A stretch of DNA of 64,000 nucleotides from Nonomuraea guangzhouensis (GTDB lineage Bacteria; Actinomycetota; Actinomycetes; Streptosporangiales; Streptosporangiaceae): NCBI RefSeq assembly GCF_019396345.1, contig NZ_JAHKRM010000004.1, positions 456,832-520,831 of the forward strand, written 5' to 3'. The notes under the pieces are model-generated. The model saw only the letters and a list, made by a program, of their open reading frames with translations, was not told the origin of the DNA and made no database searches. Below are positions 17,844-27,957 of this stretch, in pieces; within the stretch, counting starts at the first letter, position 1, and each line of letters begins with the position of its first letter. The position numbers and the translations under genes are program-made.

Positions 17844-18299
17844 ATGGTGATGCGGCGAACGTGGGCCGTCGCGGCGCTCGCCTGCGCGATGACGGTGACC
17901 ATTCCCGGAGTCGCCCAGGCGACGAGCCGGCGAAGCCAGGACGTGGTCATCACGTCCAGGCGCGGCTGGCAGGACACCGGGATCTACGTGTTCGGCGGCG
18001 ACCTCGTCCGGGTCCAGCAGGTGGGCGGGAGCTGGACGGTCGACCACAACTCCTTCCCGTGGGTGGGAGCCAGCGGGTACGACTGGGACACCGACTCCCA
18101 TATCTACCAGGGCTGCAAGATCCGCGACGACTCCCCGTACGCCCGGCTCCTGTCCCGGGTCAAGAGCGGCTCGCGGGCCCTGGGCGCGCGCCGGAGCTGG
18201 CGGGCCACGACCAGCGGCCGGCTGCTCATGAGGATCAACGATCAGGACCGCTGCCTCGGCGACAACGCGGGCGCGCTGGTCATCAGGATCTGGCACTAG
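17844..18299 (+). CDS. Small secreted protein, PA-IL/LecA-like fold suspected
   Basis: This gene encodes 151 residues with a classical Sec signal peptide (MRR, hydrophobic core AVAALACAMTVTIPG, likely cleavage after AQA around residue 26). The mature part has WQDTGIYVFGGDLVRVQQVGGSWTVD, a pair of cysteines (CKI..., DRCLG), LLMRINDQDRCLGDNAG, and a final IRIW. This pattern resembles the galactose-lectin PA-IL-like beta-sandwich found in many extracellular proteins; I am only moderately sure. An ACGGAGG lies before the ATG. It probably acts outside the cell or at the wall. Confidence 0.72.
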   Translation: MVMRRTWAVAALACAMTVTIPGVAQATSRRSQDVVITSRRGWQDTGIYVFGGDLVRVQQVGGSWTVDHNSFPWVGASGYDWDTDSHIYQGCKIRDDSPYARLLSRVKSGSRALGARRSWRATTSGRLLMRINDQDRCLGDNAGALVIRIWH

Positions 18300-18326
18300 C
18301 CGGCGGGGCCGGAGTCTAATGACCGT

Positions 18327-19097
18327 GTGACGGGGACACACGGCAAGCGCGTGGTCGTCGTGGACGACGACGACATCAGCCGCACCGGCATCGTCGCCAT
18401 CCTGTCGGAGACACCGGGTGTGGAGGTGGTCGCGGGACTCGGCCACCGGGCGGCGGCCGGCTGGTCGTACGAGGGCGTCGACGTCGTGCTGGTGGACGCC
18501 GCCGACGAGCGGTGCCCCGACGACCACTTCCCCGGTGTGGCGGTCGTCGAGGCCGTCCGCCGGGTCCGGAGCCGCCGCCAGACCACGGTCATCGTGCTCA
18601 CCGGCCACTTCCTCGACGGCGCGGTCCGGCGGCGCATGCGGGAGGCCAGGGCCGACTACTTCTACCACCGCAGCCAGCTCGGCGACGCGGCCCGCCTGCG
18701 CGCCGCCGTCCTCGCCCCCTCGGGAGCCGTGCCCGGACCCGCCGACCCCGAGGAGGAGATCAGGCTCGGCGTCTCGGCCGCCAGCCGGGTCAACGCGGCC
18801 GTGGCGCACGCCCTGGCGGAACACCTGCCGGAACGGCTGGGCGAACGGGCCGGCCCCCGGTCGCGGGCCTGGCTCCGATTACGCGAGCGGTTCAACCGGC
18901 AGGCCCGGCTCGCGGCGATGACCGCCGACGGCCGGGTTCCGGACCGCGCCCAGTCGCTGCCGTCACTGCCGCAGATCGCCCGGTTCCTGACGTGGGCGAC
19001 AAGAGTGAAAACGCCCCCGCCCCCGTCACCTCCGCTGCAACCCCTGCCCCCGCCCTCACCATCGCCACCGCCACCTCCGTCGCCATCGGATGAGTGA
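18327..19097 (+). CDS. Atypical response regulator (receiver domain, no HTH, Pro-rich tail)
   Basis: This 256-residue protein begins with a CheY-like receiver: VVVVDDDDISRTGIVAIL supplies the acidic pocket, VVLVDAADE the candidate phospho-acceptor Asp, and VIVLTGH the Thr. The conserved lysine position reads FYHRSQ, so Lys is probably missing. There is no LuxR or OmpR DNA-binding domain. Residues about 150-225 form a conserved-looking helical block ending TADGRVPDRAQSLPSLPQ, and the protein ends in a striking proline-rich tail (about 228-256). The GTG at 18327 is the start. The stop overlaps the start of the next membrane-protein gene by 8 bp, so the two are translationally coupled. Confidence 0.75.
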   Translation: MTGTHGKRVVVVDDDDISRTGIVAILSETPGVEVVAGLGHRAAAGWSYEGVDVVLVDAADERCPDDHFPGVAVVEAVRRVRSRRQTTVIVLTGHFLDGAVRRRMREARADYFYHRSQLGDAARLRAAVLAPSGAVPGPADPEEEIRLGVSAASRVNAAVAHALAEHLPERLGERAGPRSRAWLRLRERFNRQARLAAMTADGRVPDRAQSLPSLPQIARFLTWATRVKTPPPPSPPLQPLPPPSPSPPPPPSPSDE

Positions 19098-20793
19098 ACC
19101 GCTCAGCGGAACCGCGCGGTCCACCTCCTTCACCGCGATCCGCCTGTTCCTCAACCTGCGGCTGGCCTCGCGGGTGACGATCTGCGTGACCCTCTGGAAG
19201 ACCCTCACGCCGCCCGTGGCGGCCCTCACCCTGCTCGCCTCGTGCCTGTACGACGTGCTGGTGTTCCTCGCTCTCAGACGCCACAGGATCCCCGCCCCGG
19301 TACGGCTGGCGCTGGACGTCGCCGACGTGGCCGTCTGGTCCGCACTCGCCGGTGACCCGATCGACGCCCCCGCCCTGCTGGCCGCGCCCCTGGCGTACGA
19401 GCTGGCCCTGGAGCGCGGCTGGGCGGCACTGGCCGTTCCCCTCGCCTCTGGGGCGGTGACCAACGTGGCGCTGACCGTGGCGGGCTGGCCGTACAGTCTC
19501 GCGCCCTTCCTCTGGCCCGCCGGCGGCGTGGCGGGCGGCGTGTTCATCGGCCGCTACCTGCGCGGGCGCCTGCGGCAGCGGCTCCGCGTGGCCGCGGCGG
19601 AGCGGCAGGCCGCCAGGAGCCAGGCCGAACTGGCCGGCCGGCACAGCGTGGCCATGGGCGCCGACACCGTGGTGGACCTGCTGACCCGCACCTGGCCGCT
19701 GCTGGCGGGGCCGGGCCGCCCGGTGGCGTCACCTCTGTCGGCCTGGCGGCAACGGCTGGCGGAGGAGACGGCCGACCACGCCGAGTACCTGGCGGTCGCG
19801 TTGCTGCGCTGGGAACAGCGCCACAACCTGGCCGATCCGGACCTCTCCCGCGACGTGGAGTTCCGCCCCTCGGCCGGGAGCGGCTCGCTGCTGCTCTCCC
19901 CCGCGCAGACCGCCGCGCTGCACGACACCCTGGCTCGCCTGGCCCCCACGGGCGTGCTCAGCGTCACCGCGGACCAGCCGCGGCCACTCGGACGACGGCA
20001 GGAGCTGCGCATCGGCTCCAGAAGGGTGGTGCTGCCCGAGGATGCCCGCCCGAACACTCCACCGTTCGACGCGGGACCGATCGCCATCGCGCTGGGCGCC
20101 ATCGGTTCACTCAGCCACTCGTGGCGCGACATGGACGGCGTGCCGCTCCCGGCCGGCGCGGCCCTCACGCTGACCGGGCTGCTGGTCGCGCTCTGGGCGC
20201 ACCGGAGCATCGTCGTCCGGGGCACGGCGGCGCACGCGCGGGTGCTGGCCGCGGGGCTCTGCTTCGGCGCGGTGGACGCGCTGGTCTCGACGTCGCTCAT
20301 GCGCACGATGGCCGCCGGGGGGCTCACCCGGATGCCGTTCCTGCACTCGATGCTCTTCGCCGTCCCGCTGACGGTCGTGTACTGGCGCGACCTGGGGCTG
20401 GGACGACGGATCGCGGCCGTGGCCTGGCTGGCGTCGATCCTCGCGGTGTGCGGGTGGCTGCTGCCCGTACCGCTGCACTGGACCGACCTGGCGGGGCTGG
20501 TGTGGCCGCTGGCGTTCACCATCGGCGCCTCGGGAGTGCGCGACCTGCTGGACCTGGACACCACGGGGGTGGACCACGAACTGGCCGCCGAGCAGGCCGC
20601 CGCCGTACGCGAGGGCTACCTCAGCGGCCGAGCCGACGTACTGCGGCTGGTGGAACAGGTCACGGAGGAAGCCGCCCACCGCCTGACCACGGACCGGGAC
20701 TCGCTCGACCCGCGCTTCCTCCCGGAGCTCGAACGCCGCCTGGACCAGGTCCGCGAACGCGTCTCGGCCTTACGACGCCAACCAGGCTCCTGA
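19090..20793 (+). CDS. Multi-pass membrane protein paired with the receiver protein
   Basis: A 567-residue protein with about five membrane helices in the first 160 residues, a cytoplasmic segment (about 165-330), a second group of five or so helices (about 345-490) and a C-terminal soluble helix bundle ending ELERRLDQVRERVSALRRQ. The first cytoplasmic segment, AAERQAARSQAELAGRHSVAMGADTVVDLL, resembles a histidine-kinase dimerisation helix and contains a candidate His, but I see no N, G1 or G2 boxes of an ATPase domain. It could be a degenerate sensor kinase or a signalling scaffold for the upstream receiver protein. Function unknown. Confidence 0.72.
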   Translation: MSEPLSGTARSTSFTAIRLFLNLRLASRVTICVTLWKTLTPPVAALTLLASCLYDVLVFLALRRHRIPAPVRLALDVADVAVWSALAGDPIDAPALLAAPLAYELALERGWAALAVPLASGAVTNVALTVAGWPYSLAPFLWPAGGVAGGVFIGRYLRGRLRQRLRVAAAERQAARSQAELAGRHSVAMGADTVVDLLTRTWPLLAGPGRPVASPLSAWRQRLAEETADHAEYLAVALLRWEQRHNLADPDLSRDVEFRPSAGSGSLLLSPAQTAALHDTLARLAPTGVLSVTADQPRPLGRRQELRIGSRRVVLPEDARPNTPPFDAGPIAIALGAIGSLSHSWRDMDGVPLPAGAALTLTGLLVALWAHRSIVVRGTAAHARVLAAGLCFGAVDALVSTSLMRTMAAGGLTRMPFLHSMLFAVPLTVVYWRDLGLGRRIAAVAWLASILAVCGWLLPVPLHWTDLAGLVWPLAFTIGASGVRDLLDLDTTGVDHELAAEQAAAVREGYLSGRADVLRLVEQVTEEAAHRLTTDRDSLDPRFLPELERRLDQVRERVSALRRQPGS

Positions 20794-20796
20794 ACA

Positions 20797-20833
20797 TCAG
20801 TAGGGCCCCGGCGCGGTGCCGGGGCCCTACTGA
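20797..20833. terminator. Bidirectional intergenic terminator hairpin
   Basis: A perfect 16-bp stem (arms 20797-20812 TCAGTAGGGCCCCGGC and 20818-20833) with a 5-nt loop lies between the convergent membrane-protein gene and rbpA. It lacks a T-run, as is usual for actinomycete terminators, and would serve both strands. Confidence 0.8.
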
Positions 20834-20869
20834 CATACGTACTTCTGAGCTAACAAGATCCTGCTATTC

Positions 20870-21214
20870 CTACCAGGGAGACTTGTTGTTGCGGAGACGC
20901 TCCAGCGCTTCCTCGAGGATCGCCTTGCCGTCCTTGTCGCTCCTGCGCTCCTTCACATAAGCGAGGTGCGTCTTGTACGGCTCGTTCCGGGGCGGGGCAG
21001 GCGGGGCCTGCTCGTCCTGGCCGGCCGGGAGACCGCAGCGTGGGCAGTCCCACATTTCGGGCACCGCCGCATCGCTGGCGAAGCTGGGACGCGTCTCATG
21101 CATGTTGGCGCACCAGAACGAGACCCGCACTCTCGGAGCTGCCTCGCCGCGCTCGGCCTCCCCCATCGGGCCGGCGCCGACACGGCTGCCACGGATCGCG
21201 TTGCCACTACCCAC
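20870..21214 (-). CDS. rbpA: RNA polymerase-binding protein RbpA
   Basis: RbpA is an actinobacteria-specific, essential RNA polymerase partner that stabilises sigma-A/HrdB holoenzyme and open complexes. The 114-residue size fits. Visible features are GSGNAIRGSRVGAG at the N-terminus, the zinc-ribbon-like core with SFWCANMHETRPSF and WDCPRCGLPAG, and the C-terminal LAYVKERRSDKDGKAILEEALERLR sigma-interacting helix. The GTG at 21214 has GAGGAG 7 nt upstream. It lies just downstream of secG on the same strand. Confidence 0.93.
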   Translation of the reverse strand: MGSGNAIRGSRVGAGPMGEAERGEAAPRVRVSFWCANMHETRPSFASDAAVPEMWDCPRCGLPAGQDEQAPPAPPRNEPYKTHLAYVKERRSDKDGKAILEEALERLRNNKSPW

Positions 21215-21282
21215 GGATGAACTCCTCGCTCGATCGCCCCGTGACACACGGGGGGAGAATCACTGTCACGCGTCAACCTGAC

Positions 21283-21513
21283 TCAGGGCCGCAGGAGCAG
21301 GCCCAGAGCGATGATGCAGACGAACCAGACGGTGCCCGTGATGACGGTCAGCCGGTCGAGGTTACGCTCCACCACCGAGGAACCACCGAAGTTCGACGAG
21401 AAACCGCCGCCGAACATGTCAGACAAGCCGCCACCCTTGCCCTTGTGGAGCAGGACGAGCAGGATCATGAGACAGCTCGCCAAGATGAGGGCGATGGAGA
21501 TTCCGATTTCCAC
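21283..21513 (-). CDS. secG: Preprotein translocase subunit SecG
   Basis: A 76-residue inner-membrane protein with two hydrophobic helices flanking the conserved cytoplasmic loop LLHKGKGGGLSDMFGG. SecG enhances SecYEG-mediated protein export. It is the last gene of the gap-pgk-tpiA-secG series, as in Streptomyces, but separated from tpiA by 99 bp that may hold its own promoter (a TTGACA at 21589-21584 on the minus strand, and a 12-bp palindrome GTCACGCGTGAC at 21539-21550). Confidence 0.95.
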   Translation of the reverse strand: MEIGISIALILASCLMILLVLLHKGKGGGLSDMFGGGFSSNFGGSSVVERNLDRLTVITGTVWFVCIIALGLLLRP

Positions 21514-21538
21514 GGTATGCCTAGTCCTTCAATGCTCT

Positions 21539-21550
21539 GTCACGCGTGAC
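21539..21550. promoter_or_regulatory. 12-bp palindrome upstream of secG
   Basis: GTCACGCGTGAC is a perfect palindrome located 26-37 bp before the secG start in the tpiA-secG gap. It could be an operator or part of a short leader hairpin. No regulator can be assigned. Confidence 0.3.
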
Positions 21551-21612
21551 GATTCAAACTTGCCTCTAGAGGGTACGGCTTGTTGTCAAGTCGCACCCCC
21601 GGAACGACTCAG

Positions 21613-22389
21613 TTAGCCGGACATATCGGAGAAACGGCAGATCTTTACGAACTCCCCGGCATCGATGCTGGCACCGCCCACGAGGGCGCCGTCGATATCG
21701 GGTTGAGCCATGATCCCAGCGATGTTGCCCGACTTCACTGACCCTCCGTAGAGGATACGTACTGCTGAGGCCACTTCGGGGTTGTACAGCTCAGCGAGTC
21801 TGCCTCGCAGCGCTCCACAGACCTCTTGGGCGTCCTCGGGAGTGGCCACCTCGCCGGTGCCGATCGCCCACACCGGCTCGTAGGCCACCACTATCGATTG
21901 TGCCTGCTCAGCGGAGATCTTGCGCAGTCCACCGTCAAGCTGGTTCAGGCAATGTGACACGTGTTCGCCCGCCTGGCGCACGGGCAGACCCTCGCCCACG
22001 CACAGGATCGGCGTGAGCGAGTGACGGAACGCCGCCTGCACCTTGGCGTTGACCAGGTCGTCGTCCTCGTGGTGGTACTGGCGCCGCTCCGAGTGGCCGG
22101 CCAGGACGAACGTGCAGCTCAGCTTGGCCAGCATCGCGCCCGATATCTCGCCGGTGTAGGCGCCCGCGTCGTGCTGGGACAGGTCCTGCGCGCCGTAGAC
22201 GATGCGCAGCTTGTCGCCGTCGACGAGCGTCTGGACGCTGCGCAGGTCGGTGAAAGGCGGCAGGACGGCCACCTCCACCTTGTCGAAGTCCTTGTCGGTC
22301 AAGGCGAAGGCGAGCTTCTGGACCAGCGAGATGGCCTCAAGGTGATTGAGGTTCATCTTCCAGTTGCCGGCGAAGAGCGGCTTTCTCAC
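21613..22389 (-). CDS. tpiA: Triosephosphate isomerase
   Basis: This enzyme interconverts dihydroxyacetone phosphate and glyceraldehyde 3-phosphate. The 258-residue TIM barrel has the catalytic residues in place: Lys11 in AGNWKMN, His99 in AGHSERR, and Glu171 in [11 protein letters not shown]; the phosphate loop is [11 protein letters not shown]. The start is GTG, only 2 bp after the pgk stop, indicating tight coupling. Confidence 0.97.
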   Translation of the reverse strand: MRKPLFAGNWKMNLNHLEAISLVQKLAFALTDKDFDKVEVAVLPPFTDLRSVQTLVDGDKLRIVYGAQDLSQHDAGAYTGEISGAMLAKLSCTFVLAGHSERRQYHHEDDDLVNAKVQAAFRHSLTPILCVGEGLPVRQAGEHVSHCLNQLDGGLRKISAEQAQSIVVAYEPVWAIGTGEVATPEDAQEVCGALRGRLAELYNPEVASAVRILYGGSVKSGNIAGIMAQPDIDGALVGGASIDAGEFVKICRFSDMSG

Positions 22390-22391
22390 GG

Positions 22392-23578
22392 TCAGTCCTC
22401 CAGGGCGGCGAGTCCGGGGAGGGTCTTGCCTTCGAGATATTCGAGGCTCGCTCCGCCACCGGTGGAAATGTGCGAGAAGCCGTCTTCGGGCAGGCCGAAC
22501 TTGCGCACGGCCGCCGCCGAGTCACCGCCACCGACCACCGTCAGGGCCTCGGCCCTGATCAGCGCCTCGGCCACGGCCCGGGTGCCCCCGGAGAAGGCGT
22601 CGAACTCGAAGACGCCCATGGGGCCGTTCCAGAAGACGGTTTTGGCATCGGCCAGCTTGGCCGCGAACAGCTCACGGGTCCTGGGCCCGATGTCGAGCCC
22701 CTCGCGGTCGGCCGGGATGGCGGTGGCCTCGACCACGTCGTGCGGCGCGTCCTCGGCGAAGCCGGTCGCGGCCAGCACGTCGACGGGCAGCACGAGGTCG
22801 ACGCCACGCTCGGCGGCCTCGTTGAGGAAGCCGCGCACCTGGTCGAGCTGGTCCTCCTGGAGCAGCGACTTGCCGACCTCGTAACCCTGCGCCTTGAGGA
22901 AGGTGTAGGCCATGCCGCCGCCGATCAGCAGCCGGTCGACCTTGGCCAGCAGGTTGGCGATGACGCCGAGCTTGTCGGAGACCTTGGCGCCGCCCAGCAC
23001 CACCACGTAGGGGCGCTCGGTGTCCTCGGTGAGCCTTCTGAGCACCTCGACCTCGGCCACGATGAGCCCGCCCGCCGCGTGCGGCAGCAGCCGGGGCACG
23101 TCGTAGACGCTGGCGTGCTTGCGGTGCACCGCGCCGAAGCCGTCGCCCACGTAGAGCTCGGCGAGTCCGGCCAGCTTCTCGGCGAACGCGCCCCGCTCGG
23201 CGTCGTCCTTGGACTCCTCGCCCGGCTCGAACCGCAGGTTTTCCAGCAGGGCGACCTGGCCCTCGCCCAGCGCGTCGACGACGCCGCGCGCGCTGTCGCC
23301 GACCACGTCGGTGGCGAAGGCCACGTCCTCGCCGAGCAGCTCGGCGAGGCGTTCGGCGACCGGCTTCAGGGAGAAGGCGGGGTTCGGGCGGCCCTTGGGG
23401 CGGCCCAGGTGAGCGCAGACGACGACCTTCGCGCCCGCGCCGGTCAGAGCCTTGATCGTCGGCACCGAGGCACGGATGCGGCCGTCGTCGGTGATCGTCT
23501 CACCGTCGAGTGGGACGTTGAGGTCGGCGCGTACGAGCACGCGCCGACCCTTCACATCAAGATCGTCGAGCGTACGCA

Positions 23579-23579
<1 letters not shown>
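22392..23579 (-). CDS. pgk: Phosphoglycerate kinase
   Basis: This enzyme transfers phosphate from 1,3-bisphosphoglycerate to ADP. The 395-residue protein has the signature [14 protein letters not shown] at the N-terminus, [28 protein letters not shown], and the nucleotide site [12 protein letters not shown] near the C-terminus. The ATG at 23579 overlaps the gap stop (TGATG). Longer frames extend into gap and are rejected. Confidence 0.97.
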
Positions 23580-24655
<1,076 letters not shown>

Positions 24656-24769
24656 TTAGACCACTGGACTCCCCTTACCGCGAATCCGCGATCCGGCCGC
24701 GCGATTTGTGAGCTTCGAGTAAAGTGCCCGACTCATCGGAGTAAATTCGGGCATTCTCTGGGGGCTGAG

Positions 24770-25381
24770 ATGTCACAACCTAGGTCCAGGCTGCTCTCTG
24801 GCCTGGTCGTGGGCTTCATGGCCATGCTCATCTGCACCATCGCACACGCGGCGGCACTCCACTACGGAGCCCGCTTCCTTCCGGCTGCCTTCCTGGCCGC
24901 CGGCGACGGTCTCTGGGCGCTGGCAGCGATCGCCTTCGCCATCGCTCTCCTCCTGTCTCTCCTGGTGTTCCTGGCCAGATCGAGCAGCCGGGTGCTGCCC
25001 TGGTGGTCAGCCCTCTGCGCGATCGCGGCGGTGGCCCTGGGCGGGACCACCGCCCGCGCGACGAGCACCGGCGGCCAGCCGGACCTGAGCCTCGACCGGC
25101 TCAGAACCACCTTCCCGAGCGAGCTGACGAACCTCTGGTCCTCGCTGAAGGACTCCTGGGAGCCTTGGCTGCCCCTGGCCGCGGCGGCGCTGACGGCCTA
25201 TGTGGTCGTACGCATCCGGGTGGGCCGCGTCCGAGCCCGCCAGACGTCCGTCACCCCACCCGAGGACCCGACCCCCGCCGAACCGGAGTACCGGGCCCCC
25301 TTCGAGCCCCTCCAGAGCCCCACCAGCCCCTCCCGCCCCACCGGCGACCTCTTCGCCCCAAGGGACCCGGGCCCCGCCTGA
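24770..25381 (+). CDS. Hypothetical four-helix membrane protein
   Basis: A 203-residue protein with four predicted membrane helices (about residues 8-32, 38-66, 74-92, 128-148) and a cytoplasmic proline-rich C-terminus from about residue 155. There is a stretch of 35 residues with several Trp (LTNLWSSLKDSWEPWLPL) between helices 3 and 4. I recognise no family. It is on the opposite strand to the flanking core genes gap and whiA. A short inverted repeat TGCCCGA/TCGGGCA (24725-24753) sits before its GGGGG Shine-Dalgarno. It looks like a lineage-specific insertion into a conserved block. Confidence 0.7.
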   Translation: MSQPRSRLLSGLVVGFMAMLICTIAHAAALHYGARFLPAAFLAAGDGLWALAAIAFAIALLLSLLVFLARSSSRVLPWWSALCAIAAVALGGTTARATSTGGQPDLSLDRLRTTFPSELTNLWSSLKDSWEPWLPLAAAALTAYVVVRIRVGRVRARQTSVTPPEDPTPAEPEYRAPFEPLQSPTSPSRPTGDLFAPRDPGPA

Positions 25382-25386
25382 AAAGG

Positions 25387-25515
25387 CACACCAGCCCGAT
25401 CCACGCAATCGGCATACAAGCCCGATCCATGGACTCGGCACACGAGCTGACCCACAGAATCAGCGCACGAGCTGGCCCACGGAATCGGCGCGCAAGGCCG
25501 ATCCACGGAATCGGC
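25387..25515. repeat. Degenerate tandem repeat, period about 26 bp, five copies
   Basis: Five diverged copies of a 25-26-bp unit (typical form: CACGAGCTGGCCCACGGA followed by ATCGG) start directly after the membrane-protein stop. Period and similarity are clear by eye. No credible coding frame covers it. Confidence 0.7.
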
Positions 25516-25673
25516 CGGCGATCCCGCACGTCACGGCGAGAAGCCCCCTCGCCGGAGGAGCGTTCCCCTGGACAGGGCCCAGCTCACGACGGCGGTTGGC
25601 GCCCACCGTGCCTGCCGTACAGCATGGACCGCCTTGACGACAGGCCGCGCACGGAGAGCACCCGCGCAGAAAG

Positions 25674-25880
25674 ACCCGCACCACGATCACCAACCCGCAC
25701 AGACAGGCAACCACCGACCGGCACAGGAAGACCGCACGACAATCACCGACCCGCACAGAGAACGGCTGTACCGGGCCCGCACACGCCACGAAGCCGAACC
25801 GAGCAGCACAGAAAACGGCCTTACCAGGCCCGCGCACGCCACCAAGCCGCACAGAACCGAACAGAGAACGGTTTCACTGG
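25674..25880. repeat. Tandem repeat, period 53-57 bp, running into the whiA 3' end
   Basis: Units beginning AGAGAACGGCTGTACC (25757), AGAAAACGGCCTTACC (25810) and AGAGAACGGTTTCACT (25863) are spaced exactly 53 bp apart. The last copy overlaps the whiA stop codon region. A related pair upstream (around 25674 and 25731, 57 bp apart) shares CACGATCACCAACCCGCAC-like sequence. The 25382-25873 gap holds no gene I can support. Confidence 0.7.
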
Positions 25881-26854
25881 GCGAGCATGTCCACGGTGAG
25901 GTTGGCCTCGGTGTTGGGGATGCCCAGGTCGGTCGCGCGTTTGTCGGCCATCGCCAGCAACCGCCGGATACGTCCGGCGATCGCGTCCTTGGTCAGCGGC
26001 GGATCCGCGATCTGCCCCAGCTCCTCCAGCGACGCCTGCTTGTGCTCCACCCGCAGCCGCCCCGCGATCACCAGATGGTCGGGCGCCTCGTCGCCCAGGA
26101 TCTCCAGCGCCCGCTGCACCCGCGCCCCCGCCGCCACCGCCGCCCGCGCCGAGCGGCGCAGGTTGGCGTCGTCGAAGTTGGCCAGCCGGTTGGCCGTGGC
26201 CCGCACCTCGCGGCGCATCCGCCGTTCCTCCCAGGCCAGCACGCTGTCGTGCGCCCCGAGCCGCGTGAGCAGCGCGCTGATGGCGTCGCCGTCACGCACC
26301 ACCACCCGGTCGACGCCGCGCACCTCCCGCGCCTTGGCGTGGATCTTGAGCCGGCGCGCCGAGCCCACCAGCGCCAGCGCCGCCTCGGGCCCCGGGCAGG
26401 TCACCTCCAGCGACATGGAACGCCCGGGCTCGGTCAGCGAGCCGTGCGCCAGGAACGCCCCGCGCCACGCGGCCTCGGCGTCGCAGGCGGCCCCCGCCAC
26501 CACCTGACGAGGCAGGCCGCGCACCGGGCGCCCGTGATTGTCGATCAGACCCGTCTGCCGGGCCAGCGCCTCACCGTCGCGGTAGACGCGCACGACATAG
26601 CGCGATCCCTTGCGCAGCCCGGCGGGTGCCAGCACGAGCACCTCGGCCTTGTGACCGAACACCTCCCCGATGTCCTTGATCAGCCGCCGCGCGGTGGCGT
26701 TGGTGTCGAGCTCCGCCTCGATCACGATGCGCCCGCCCACCAGGTGCAGCCCACTGGCGAACCGCAACAGCGTGGACACCTCCGCCTTCCGGCAGCAGGG
26801 CTTCAGCACTGGCAGGCGGCTCAGCTCGTCCTTCACCACACCCGTCATCGCCAT
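25874..26854 (-). CDS. whiA: Sporulation transcription regulator WhiA
   Basis: WhiA works with WhiB to switch on sporulation septation genes in filamentous actinomycetes. The 326-residue protein has the LAGLIDADG-like N-terminal domain ([58 protein letters not shown]) and the C-terminal HTH ([33 protein letters not shown]). The middle [31 protein letters not shown] is a WhiA hallmark. The ATG at 26854 gives the conserved N-terminus; a GGAGG lies upstream. It is third of rapZ-yvcK-whiA. Confidence 0.97.
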   Translation of the reverse strand: MAMTGVVKDELSRLPVLKPCCRKAEVSTLLRFASGLHLVGGRIVIEAELDTNATARRLIKDIGEVFGHKAEVLVLAPAGLRKGSRYVVRVYRDGEALARQTGLIDNHGRPVRGLPRQVVAGAACDAEAAWRGAFLAHGSLTEPGRSMSLEVTCPGPEAALALVGSARRLKIHAKAREVRGVDRVVVRDGDAISALLTRLGAHDSVLAWEERRMRREVRATANRLANFDDANLRRSARAAVAAGARVQRALEILGDEAPDHLVIAGRLRVEHKQASLEELGQIADPPLTKDAIAGRIRRLLAMADKRATDLGIPNTEANLTVDMLAQ

Positions 26855-26925
26855 AAGCGTTAGTCCTCCCCCATTCAGACCGACTCTCAGCAGTCTCTCG
26901 CACCTTTGCGCCGCGCCGACCAGGA

Positions 26926-27957
26926 TCAACGCTTCTGGAGGAAAATCTCGTCCAGGACGGAGGCAAGACGTCGTGCGTCATGTCGGGGAGAGCCGTCGGC
27001 GGCGGCGACGTCGGCCATGACGAGCCGCCCGCCGAGCGCGGCGGCGGCCTTCTCCAGGGCGTCGGGGTCATCGACCACGCCGGTGTCGGCGAGCACGACG
27101 TCGACCCGCAGATCGCGCGCGTGCTGCCGGAGCACCTCCAGGTGCTGCTGGGGTGAGAAGTCGTCGGTCTCGCCGGGCTGCGGCGCCAGGTTGAGCGTGA
27201 CCAGCCGCTTGGCCTTCGACTCGTGCAGCGCCCTGGCCAGCGCGGGCACCTTGAGATGCGGTAACACGCTGGTGAACCAGGACCCCGGCCCGAACACCAG
27301 CCAGTCGGCCTCCAGCACGGCCCGCACGGCCTCGGGCCGCGCGGGCGGGTCCTCCGGCACCAGCGAGATGGCCTGCACCCGGCCGGGGGTCAGCGCGCAG
27401 GCCACCTGCCCGCGTACGGTCGAGATGACGCCGTCGAGCTCCACCTCGGCCACGATGTCGAGCGGCACCGACGCCATCGGCAGCACCCGGCCGTGCGCGC
27501 CGAGCAGCCGGCCCACCCAGTCGAGGCCCGCCACGGGGTCGCCGAGCAGCTCCCACAGCGCCACGATGAGCAGGTTGCCCACGGCGTGGCCGTGCAGATC
27601 GCCCTCGCTCCGGAAGCGGTGCTGGACGACCTCGCTCCAGGTGCTCCCCCACTCGTCGTCGCCGCAGAGCGCGGCCAGCGCCATGCGCAGGTCGCCGGGA
27701 GGCAGTACGCCGAGCTCGCGCCTGAGCCGCCCGCTGGAGCCGCCGTCGTCGGCGACCGTCACCACCGCGGTGAGGTCACCGGCCACGCCGCGCAGCGCGG
27801 AGAGCGAAGCGTAGAGCCCGTGACCACCGCCCAGCGCCACCACCCGCGGCCTATCCTCGGACACCGTGCCCGCTAGATCACCGGCCAGGCCCGCCAGATC
27901 ACCGGACACCGGCCCCGCTACGACCGCGTCACCTGGGGCGTCGCCCTCATCGGTCAC
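26926..27957 (-). CDS. yvcK: Gluconeogenesis factor YvcK/CofD-like protein
   Basis: A 343-residue UPF0052/CofD-like protein that binds UDP-sugars in other bacteria and affects gluconeogenic growth and cell-wall synthesis. The motif [17 protein letters not shown] (about 39-55), [30 protein letters not shown], and [14 protein letters not shown] are diagnostic. The first 35 residues are an Ala/Gly/Asp extension. The GTG start overlaps the rapZ stop by 4 bp. It is part of uvrC-rapZ-yvcK-whiA. Confidence 0.95.
   Translation of the reverse strand: MTDEGDAPGDAVVAGPVSGDLAGLAGDLAGTVSEDRPRVVALGGGHGLYASLSALRGVAGDLTAVVTVADDGGSSGRLRRELGVLPPGDLRMALAALCGDDEWGSTWSEVVQHRFRSEGDLHGHAVGNLLIVALWELLGDPVAGLDWVGRLLGAHGRVLPMASVPLDIVAEVELDGVISTVRGQVACALTPGRVQAISLVPEDPPARPEAVRAVLEADWLVFGPGSWFTSVLPHLKVPALARALHESKAKRLVTLNLAPQPGETDDFSPQQHLEVLRQHARDLRVDVVLADTGVVDDPDALEKAAAALGGRLVMADVAAADGSPRHDARRLASVLDEIFLQKR

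Noticed and set aside
24770..25381. Assignment of the four-helix membrane protein to a known channel or permease family
   Set aside because: Helix number and Trp-rich loop do not match any family I can name with confidence; left as hypothetical.
25634..26863. 409-residue plus-strand frame overlapping whiA and the 53-bp repeats
   Set aside because: Antisense to whiA and coded largely by repeats; no recognisable domain.
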